Assembly: GCA_022750355.1 (NCBI GenBank)
Contig: JAKIVW010000137.1
Span: 1-5,210, forward strand
Length of the DNA: 5,210 nt
Direction: 5' to 3'
Origin: Thermoplasmata archaeon
Lineage (GTDB): Archaea; Thermoplasmatota; Thermoplasmata; Lutacidiplasmatales; UBA184
Positions 1 to 4,221 of the stretch are shown in pieces (position 1 is the first letter of the stretch; each line of letters opens with the position of its first letter). A program made the translations under genes and the position numbers. The notes below the pieces were generated by a model. It was not told where the DNA came from. It saw nothing but the letters and a program-made list of their open reading frames with translations, and searched no databases.

Positions 1-424
1 CGCTCAGGTAGAAGATCCGGACGAGGTGGTCGCCCCACCGGCCGCTGAACTGGGAGGCGACGACCCCGAGGGGAATGCCGATCACGATCATGAGGAACAA
101 CGAAGCGAGGACGAGCTCGAGCGTGGCCGGCAGCGCAGCGGCGATCGCCGGGTAGACCTGCTGGCCTCCGACCGAGGCCCCCCAATTCCCCTGCAAGAGG
201 CCGGACGCGTAATCGAAGAACTGGGTCGCGATCGGGCGGTTGTAGACCGCTTCGCAATTGACGAGGGTACTCCCGCCCGCCTTGGGGTACCACTCGTTGC
301 AGATCCCGGAAAGGTTGAGATGGCTGAAGAAGAAGGTGAGGACGACGACGCCGATGACGACGGGAATCAGTTGGAGGAGACGGGAGCCGACAAAGACGAG
401 AAGGTCACTGAGACTGCGGCCCAT
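1..424 (-). CDS. ABC transporter permease, DppB/OppB type (3'-truncated by window edge)
   Basis: This is the N-terminal 141 residues of an inner-membrane permease of the peptide/nickel ABC importer class; the rest lies off the left edge. Such subunits pair with a DppC-type permease, two ATPases and a substrate-binding lipoprotein. A basic residue (R15) precedes a first transmembrane helix at about residues 16-34 (LLQLIPVVIGVVVLTFFFSH). An external loop follows, then the family region GNWGASV (79-85) and ALPATLEL (97-104), which leads into a second helix at about 102-123 with the IGIPLGVVAS turn typical of DppB. The usual PGDP motif after helix 1 is absent. In its place is a longer loop with two cysteines (C42, C57) that could form an external disulfide. 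The start is chosen for the strong Shine-Dalgarno just upstream. The gene lies 94 bp downstream of the aminotransferase on the same strand. Family is fairly certain; substrate is unknown. Confidence 0.88.
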   Translation of the reverse strand, partial: MGRSLSDLLVFVGSRLLQLIPVVIGVVVLTFFFSHLNLSGICNEWYPKAGGSTLVNCEAVYNRPIATQFFDYASGLLQGNWGASVGGQQVYPAIAAALPATLELVLASLFLMIVIGIPLGVVASQFSGRWGDHLVRIFYLS

Positions 425-427
425 TCC

Positions 428-434
428 CACCTCC
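428..434 (-). promoter_or_regulatory. Shine-Dalgarno of the DppB-type permease gene
   Basis: Read on the minus strand, GGAGGTG sits a few bases before the ATG at 424 (GGAGG to ATG is 5 nt). It is the strongest ribosome-binding site in the window and fixes this start. It also suggests a leadered transcript, unlike the genes at 2096 and 3499, which have no good Shine-Dalgarno. Confidence 0.75.
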
Positions 435-490
435 CCCGTGGCGGCCGCGGGCGGTCGAACCACCCATGCCGGGGGGCCATCGCCTCGATG

Positions 491-498
491 CTATTAAT
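491..498 (-). promoter_or_regulatory. weak TATA-like element upstream of the permease gene
   Basis: The minus strand reads ATTAATAG in an otherwise GC-rich 94-bp spacer. An archaeal TATA box here would place the transcript start near 469 and give a leader of about 45 nt that contains the Shine-Dalgarno. No clear purine-rich BRE is seen. The alternative is that the permease is only co-transcribed with the aminotransferase gene. Confidence 0.25.
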
Positions 499-518
499 CC
501 GCCGACACGGCCCAAACG

Positions 519-2096
519 TCAGGGCAGGTAATCGCGGGGGAGGGTCTTCAACTCGGTGAACGTCTCGTGGGCGACGGAGATGAACTTCTCGATGTCCTTG
601 TCCGTGTGCGCGCTCGAGAAGGTGAGCCGCTCGTAGTTGTCCGGGTGGATGTAGATCCCCCTGTCCAGCAGCAGCTGGTGGTGCCGCAGGTAGAGGTTCC
701 AGTCGATCTGAAGCGACTCCCGATAGTTCTGGATCTTCTTCCGTCGGGTGAAGAAGAACTGGAGCATCCCGTTCACCGACTGGACGAGGACGTTGATCTT
801 CGTGTCGTGGGCGGCCTCCTCGAGACCGTGCTCGAGGCGCGTGGTCATGCGCGCGAAGCGCGCGTAGAGGTCCTCGCCGCCGCGGTGGAGGATCTTCAGG
901 TTCGCGAGGGCGCCGGCGAGGGAGATGTTGTTGGCGAAGTAGGTCCCTCCGAAGGAGATCCGCCCGGGGGCGATGAGGTCCATGTACTCGGTCTTCCCCG
1001 AGACGGCCGAGATCGTGACCCCGCCGCCGAGCGCCTTGGCCCAGCAGGAGATGTCCGGTTCGACCCCGTACAGCGCCTGGGCCCCGCCGGGCGCGACCCG
1101 GAAGCCGGTGAACACTTCGTCGAAGATGACGAGCAGGTCGTTCTCGTGCGCGATCTCGACCAGCCGCTTCAGGTAGTCCGGGATGGGAGCGATGACGCCC
1201 GAGTTCGCCATGATCGGCTCGAGGATGACCGCGGCGAGACGGTCCCGGTAGCGCTTGACCATCCGTTCGAACGAGATCAGCGAGTTGTACTGGGCGACCA
1301 TGACGTAGTCCGTGACGCCGGGCGGGATCCCGGCCGAGTTGAGGATGGGGCGGGGGAACTCGTCCAGCCCCGCGACGATCGGGGGCGCTTCCGCGCTGAT
1401 CAGTGCGTAGTCGTGCTGCCCGTGGTAGTGGCCCTCGAACTTCAGGATCGCGTCCTTCCCCGTAACCGCCCGGGCGATCCGGATCGCGTTCATGGTCGCG
1501 TCCGAGCCGTTGGAGCAGAAGGCGACCTTCTCGGCGGTGGGGACCATCTTCTGGAACATCACCGCGAGGTCGATCTCGAGCGCGGTCGGGGCGGCAAAAT
1601 GGAGGCCGAGCTCGGCCCGTTCCTGGATCGCCTTGACTTGCTCGCGGGGCGCGTGGCCATTGATGAGGCAACCGTATCCCAGGTTGAAGTCGAGATACTC
1701 GTTCCCGTCCTCGTCCCAAATCCGGGGGCCCTTGCCCGCGGCGATGAACGGGGGGCACGGGTCGTACGACGCCACCCGGATGAGCGAGCTCGAGGAGTTG
1801 GGGATGTGTTTCTTTCCCTCGGCGAACAGCTTGGCGCTTTTCTTCAGCTTCGGGACGAGGCGAGCGATCGATATCGGGAGCGGTTCGGCCTCCTCCGCGG
1901 GGGCGTCCTTGGCTTCCTTGGACTCCTTCTTCTCTTTGGGAGCCTCGGACCCGACGCCGGGTCCGGCGGGAGGGCTCTGGACCTCGGTCTCCCCGCTGAC
2001 GCGCCGCGGGGTTAGGCCGTCCGCCCGGAGGGGGAGCACGAGACCGAGCTCCCGCCCGGGGAGGCCGATCGAAGACGCGGGTTCCTGGTCCACCAT
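519..2096 (-). CDS. class-III PLP-dependent aminotransferase, glutamate-1-semialdehyde aminomutase-like
   Basis: The protein has 525 residues. A core from about residue 80 to the end matches the class-III aminotransferase fold closest to HemL. Visible are PFIAAGKGPRIWDEDGNEYL (115-134), the cofactor-phosphate loop SNGSDAT (195-201), EGHYHG (221-226), LEP (292-294), IFDEVFTGFR (324-333) whose D326 should bind the PLP ring nitrogen, and WAKALGGG with K354 as the Schiff-base lysine. GGTYFANN (383-390) and the C-terminal SSAHTDKDIEKF are also present. HemL normally reads NSGTEA, LGKIIGGG and GTLSGNP at these places, so I do not call it HemL; an amino-acid or amino-sugar transaminase role is as likely. 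Residues 1 to about 78 are a Pro/Glu/Lys-rich, probably disordered extension. I see no plausible ATG between M1 and the core, and the TATA box at 2136-2145 fits the start used. No Shine-Dalgarno is seen, so the leader is probably short. Confidence 0.92.
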   Translation of the reverse strand: MVDQEPASSIGLPGRELGLVLPLRADGLTPRRVSGETEVQSPPAGPGVGSEAPKEKKESKEAKDAPAEEAEPLPISIARLVPKLKKSAKLFAEGKKHIPNSSSSLIRVASYDPCPPFIAAGKGPRIWDEDGNEYLDFNLGYGCLINGHAPREQVKAIQERAELGLHFAAPTALEIDLAVMFQKMVPTAEKVAFCSNGSDATMNAIRIARAVTGKDAILKFEGHYHGQHDYALISAEAPPIVAGLDEFPRPILNSAGIPPGVTDYVMVAQYNSLISFERMVKRYRDRLAAVILEPIMANSGVIAPIPDYLKRLVEIAHENDLLVIFDEVFTGFRVAPGGAQALYGVEPDISCWAKALGGGVTISAVSGKTEYMDLIAPGRISFGGTYFANNISLAGALANLKILHRGGEDLYARFARMTTRLEHGLEEAAHDTKINVLVQSVNGMLQFFFTRRKKIQNYRESLQIDWNLYLRHHQLLLDRGIYIHPDNYERLTFSSAHTDKDIEKFISVAHETFTELKTLPRDYLP

Positions 2097-2115
2097 AAAT
2101 AATGCATCAGAGGCG

Positions 2116-2160
2116 GGCCTACGAGCCGGTGGTCGCTATATATAGATGGCTTACGAGCCG
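2116..2160. repeat. pair of 13-base direct repeats flanking a TATA box (candidate operator)
   Basis: GGCYTACGAGCCG occurs at 2116-2128 and 2148-2160, identical at 12 of 13 positions and 32 bp apart, about three helical turns. Each copy is itself partly palindromic: GGCT-TACG-AGCC in the upstream copy, with one arm mismatch in the other. The TATA box at 2136-2145 lies between them. For the minus-strand gene, the 2148 copy sits where the BRE would be and the 2116 copy covers the predicted transcript start. This layout suits a repressor binding both sites. No regulator gene is visible nearby. Confidence 0.55.
2136..2145 (-). promoter_or_regulatory. TATA box of the aminotransferase gene
   Basis: CTATATATAG is a perfect AT-rich palindrome in a GC-rich context, centred 44-45 bp upstream of the ATG at 2096. 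With the usual archaeal spacing of about 26 bp, transcription would start near 2114 and leave a leader of about 18 nt with no Shine-Dalgarno. The symmetric sequence could fire on either strand. The gene to its left on the minus strand makes that direction the likely one. A typical purine-rich BRE is not obvious. Confidence 0.6.
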
Positions 2161-2165
2161 AATCT

Positions 2166-2202
2166 CGTTTCGTTTTAATATAGTACACTAGTGAACGAAA
2201 CG
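2166..2202. repeat. perfect 9-bp inverted repeat around a second TATA-like element
   Basis: CGTTTCGTT at 2166-2174 is the exact reverse complement of AACGAAACG at 2194-2202, with a 19-nt spacer. The spacer holds TTAATATAG and the 8-base palindrome CACTAGTG (2186-2193). ACTAGT recurs at 2205-2210. The element could be a protein-binding dyad over a promoter. As RNA it would give only a short AT/GC-mixed stem with a large loop, so a DNA role seems more likely. Confidence 0.45.
2175..2183. promoter_or_regulatory. second TATA-like element, orientation unclear
   Basis: TTAATATAG reads CTATATTAA on the minus strand, and both directions resemble archaeal TATA boxes. On the minus strand it would start transcription near 2153 and give the aminotransferase gene a leader of about 57 nt from a second promoter. 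On the plus strand it would start near 2205 and run antisense into the 3' end of the dehydrogenase gene. No coding region supports the plus-strand option. Confidence 0.35.
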
Positions 2203-2232
2203 CAACTAGTACCGAGCTCGCGTATTACCCTC

Positions 2233-2294
2233 AAAAATCGTCAAAATACCCATTAGTTTCGCCCCAAACAACCGAAAAATCGCCAAAATAGCCA
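2233..2294. repeat. pair of 20-base direct repeats, 42 bp apart
   Basis: AAAAATCGYCAAAATASCCA occurs at 2233-2252 and 2275-2294 and matches at 18 of 20 positions. The 42-bp period equals four turns of B-DNA, so two bound proteins would face the same side. The A-tracts within each copy are spaced about 10 bp apart, which favours bending. It lies just past the stop of the dehydrogenase gene and upstream of both TATA-like elements. Confidence 0.6.
2262..2290 (-). terminator. candidate T-rich terminator of the dehydrogenase gene
   Basis: Downstream of the stop at 2309 the minus strand runs through TATTTT, ATTTTT and TTGTTT within 30 bases. A further TATTTT and ATTTTT pair follows at about 2233-2248. 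Archaeal RNA polymerase commonly stops at successive U-tracts without a hairpin, and these are the only such clusters in the window. The same bases form the 42-bp-spaced repeat, so a DNA-binding role is an alternative. Confidence 0.4.
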
Positions 2295-2308
2295 CTTGGA
2301 GGCGGTTT

Positions 2309-3499
2309 TCAGCTCGTACGAGCGGGGGGCAGCGGCGGTTCCAAGGGGACGATCGCGGTCTCGATCCCGCGGGACTTCAACGCGACCCGGAACGGCCCCG
2401 GGGGGACGCACCGCTCGGGGGGAACGACTCCGCGGGCCGTCACCTGGCCCGAGGCGATCAGTTCCGCTCCGATCGCACCGGCCACCCCGACCGCGTACTC
2501 CGTCGCGGTGAGGTTCCAGTCCGGACGGGGTGGGAATCGGGCGATCGCGTGGCGAACGACCGGCTGTCCCTTCAGCGTCCCGTGGACCTCGATGTCACAG
2601 ACTTCCCAGTCGTTGACCACGACCCCTTCGGGGGCTCCGAGCAGTTTCTCCCGCTTCAGGAGAGCCAGGACGAACTCGCGGGGCGTGACCGACTGGCCCC
2701 GAACGTCGAGCGGCTGGTCCGACCCCAGTCCCAGGAGGGCCATGGTGCGAAGAACCTCGATTCCCGGGCCCCCCTCTTTCCACTCACAATGTTGGATCCC
2801 CTTGTCCCGCAGGCTCTCTGGGAGGGTGGCCGGCTCCGAGTGAAGGGTGCGGTAGAGGCGGGTGCGGCCCACGGGAGGGAGGAAGTCGTACTCTTCGGCC
2901 CCGCTCAACGCCGGATGGTCGTGGTACGCGCCCTTTTCGAACACCACCGCCGGCATCACCATCTCGTCCAGGAAGGTGCTCGGCGACCAGGTGAAGGAGA
3001 TCTCGGGCCCGTTGACGGTGAGGTCCCTCCACCCGTCCCGGATGATGATCGACTCGACCCGTTCCAGGTCCTGGCAGGCTTCCATGGCGAGTACGTTCGA
3101 GATCCCGGGCACCTGCCCCAGGCCGGGGATCGCGACCAGCCCCGCGGCGCGAAATCGCTCGTCCAGCGCCAGCTGGCGACGCGTCATGTGGAACAGCCCG
3201 CCAAAATCGAGGTAGGGAACTCCCGCCGAGAGAGCGGCTTCCATCACGGCGAGGTTGAATCCGTATTGGACCGCGTTGACGCAGACGTCCGCGCCCCGGA
3301 GGAGCTGCACGAGGGCAGCCTGGTTCCGGACGTCAAGTTGGGTGGCGCTCGCCCGCGCGCCGGCCGCCCGGGCCGCCCGCTCGGCGAGAGCAAGGTCGAG
3401 GTCCGCCGCCACAACGTGATCGAACACGCCCGAGGTGGCCAAGTCGCGGACCGAGCACTGACCCGTCAGACCCCCGCCGCCCACTACGACCGCCCTCAT
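2309..3499 (-). CDS. saccharopine dehydrogenase-like / lysine 6-dehydrogenase-like oxidoreductase
   Basis: The protein has 396 residues, a typical length for single-domain members of the saccharopine dehydrogenase superfamily. It opens with a Rossmann fold: MRAVVVGGGGLTGQCSVRDL carries the GxGxxG-type loop at 7-13, and AADLDLA has an acidic residue (D33) at the end of strand 2, which favours NAD over NADP. VNAVQYGFNLAVMEAAL (74-90), PYLDFGG (95-101) and IPGLGQVPGISNVLA (124-138) are the characteristic segments of the family. The C-terminal substrate half (about 140-340) has PEISFTWSP, LPPVG and DWEVCDIEVHG. Known members act on lysine, saccharopine or carboxynorspermidine. The compact size suits a lysine-dehydrogenase-type enzyme, but the substrate cannot be read from sequence. 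The start at MRAVVVG is chosen because the Rossmann fold begins there and a TATA-like element sits about 33 bp upstream. A longer reading to 3607 only adds Arg-rich residues overlapping the neighbouring gene. Confidence 0.87.
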   Translation of the reverse strand: MRAVVVGGGGLTGQCSVRDLATSGVFDHVVAADLDLALAERAARAAGARASATQLDVRNQAALVQLLRGADVCVNAVQYGFNLAVMEAALSAGVPYLDFGGLFHMTRRQLALDERFRAAGLVAIPGLGQVPGISNVLAMEACQDLERVESIIIRDGWRDLTVNGPEISFTWSPSTFLDEMVMPAVVFEKGAYHDHPALSGAEEYDFLPPVGRTRLYRTLHSEPATLPESLRDKGIQHCEWKEGGPGIEVLRTMALLGLGSDQPLDVRGQSVTPREFVLALLKREKLLGAPEGVVVNDWEVCDIEVHGTLKGQPVVRHAIARFPPRPDWNLTATEYAVGVAGAIGAELIASGQVTARGVVPPERCVPPGPFRVALKSRGIETAIVPLEPPLPPARTS

Positions 3500-3503
3500 C
3501 GTC

Positions 3504-3515
3504 CCGCCAAGGCGG
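3504..3515. repeat. 12-base inverted repeat just upstream of the dehydrogenase start
   Basis: CCGCC-AA-GGCGG has perfect 5-bp arms and ends 4 bases from the ATG at 3499, over the predicted transcript start. It could be a small operator. In DNA this GC-rich it may also be chance. Confidence 0.25.
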
Positions 3516-3529
3516 CCCAGCCGGCCCCG

Positions 3530-3535
3530 GTATAG
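3530..3535 (-). promoter_or_regulatory. weak TATA-like element of the dehydrogenase gene
   Basis: The 61-bp gap between this gene and the upstream one contains CCTATACC on the minus strand, its only AT-rich core. Archaeal spacing would put the transcript start near 3507, about 8 nt before the ATG at 3499. That is nearly leaderless and agrees with the lack of a convincing Shine-Dalgarno. The core is short, so transcription from the upstream gene remains possible. Confidence 0.35.
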
Positions 3536-3560
3536 GAGGGTTCGGCCCCCTGGGTCGACC

Positions 3561-4190
3561 CTATTTCTTGGCGCGAGCGCGGCGCGGTTTCGTCGGCGGC
3601 ACGGCAACCGCGGGGGCGGGAGGCGGTGGAGCCGTGAGGGGGACGGCGGTCTTCGTCCGCTGGACGAGGTCCCGGAACGTCTCGAAATGCTTGAGGAAGG
3701 CGTCGTTCCGCCGCAGGTCCTCGAGCTCCCCGAGCGAGATCTCGAGCAGCGCTTTTGCCTTCGTGTCCCCGGCTTCGGCCTTCACGAGGTACACGCAGAG
3801 GACCTGGTAGTGCGGGAGGACGAAGGCGTCGGTCCGCGGCGTGCTCATGTCCCCCTTCCGCGGCCGGTAGATCCGTTCGATCGGTACGGCTGCGGCGACC
3901 GCCCGCCGGTGGGAGAACCCGAAGTATCGTCCGGGACCCAAGATCCGGGTCACCTCGCGCACGTTCCCGTTCAGGTTGTTGGTGAGGCGGTCGCATTCGT
4001 GCCAGAGCCAGAGGGCAAACCCGTAGTCCCCCTCCATGTAGGCTTCCCACGCGTCTCCGTAGAGACGTCGTTCCTTCTCCTCGACCGAGAGTTCGGGAAG
4101 CAGGGCCGCCCGAAAGTCCGCGATCATGAGGTCGGTACGCATCGACGGGGAGAATTCCTTCATCGGTGGAACTCCGGAGGGGGCGGCCAT
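3561..4190 (-). CDS. hypothetical protein with Pro/Ala-rich basic tail
   Basis: I do not recognise this 209-residue protein. Residues 20 to about 180 look like a compact, mostly helical soluble domain with conserved-looking aromatic and charged stretches: RRLYGDAWEAYMEGDYGFAL, WLWHECDRLTNNLN (61-74), ILGPGRYFGFSHRRAV (83-98) and LPHYQVLCVYLVKAEAGD (125-142). No signal peptide or membrane span is seen. Residues 183-200 are Pro/Ala-rich and the end is basic (KPRRARAKK), a possible flexible nucleic-acid or surface-binding tail. M1 has no Shine-Dalgarno. M10 (ATG at 4161-4163) has GGAG 8 nt upstream and would give 200 residues, which is quite possibly the true start. The gene begins 31 bp after the amidohydrolase stop, with no TATA-like element between, so the two may share a transcript. 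Reality as a gene rests on length, frame and non-random composition, not on homology. Confidence 0.72.
   Translation of the reverse strand: MAAPSGVPPMKEFSPSMRTDLMIADFRAALLPELSVEEKERRLYGDAWEAYMEGDYGFALWLWHECDRLTNNLNGNVREVTRILGPGRYFGFSHRRAVAAAVPIERIYRPRKGDMSTPRTDAFVLPHYQVLCVYLVKAEAGDTKAKALLEISLGELEDLRRNDAFLKHFETFRDLVQRTKTAVPLTAPPPPAPAVAVPPTKPRRARAKK
4172..4175 (-). promoter_or_regulatory. possible Shine-Dalgarno for an internal start of the hypothetical gene
   Basis: GGAG on the minus strand is 8 nt before the ATG at 4163-4161. It supports a start nine codons inside the longest reading. The upstream ATG at 4190 has neither a Shine-Dalgarno nor a TATA box at leaderless spacing. Confidence 0.35.
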
Positions 4191-4221
4191 GACTCGTCGA
4201 GGCGGGAGGGGGGTTAGACAG

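Noticed and set aside
367..1758. 463-codon minus-strand frame overlapping the aminotransferase gene and the permease start
   Set aside because: It is an Arg/Pro-rich shifted frame of the true gene, with no recognisable motif. It runs across the real stop at 519 and the real start at 424.
567..2015. 482-codon open frame on the plus strand opposite the aminotransferase gene
   Set aside because: It is a mirror of a GC-rich gene with strong third-position bias. The translation is a Val/Asp/Arg/Glu-rich string with no domain, and the minus-strand frame carries clear aminotransferase motifs.
2097..2308. CRISPR repeat or mobile-element remnant in the AT-rich gap
   Set aside because: There are only two copies of each repeat, with no regular spacer array, no transposase fragment and no target-site duplication. 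Promoter and terminator functions explain it better.
2296..2511. Small plus-strand gene downstream of the second TATA-like element
   Set aside because: Its product is an Arg/Ser/Pro-rich string antisense to the dehydrogenase C-terminus, without a ribosome-binding site or domain.
2549..3535. 328-codon plus-strand frame opposite the dehydrogenase gene
   Set aside because: The composition is that of an antisense shadow. The minus frame has a clear Rossmann fold and family motifs.
3552..3561. GGGTCGACCC palindrome next to the stop of the hypothetical gene
   Set aside because: It is a short GC-rich palindrome without a T-tract, expected by chance at this base composition, and too weak to call a terminator.
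3500..3607. 36-residue N-terminal extension of the dehydrogenase
   Set aside because: It is Arg/Gly-rich, precedes the start of the Rossmann strand MRAVVVG, overlaps the end of the neighbouring gene and would bypass the TATA-like element at 3530-3535.
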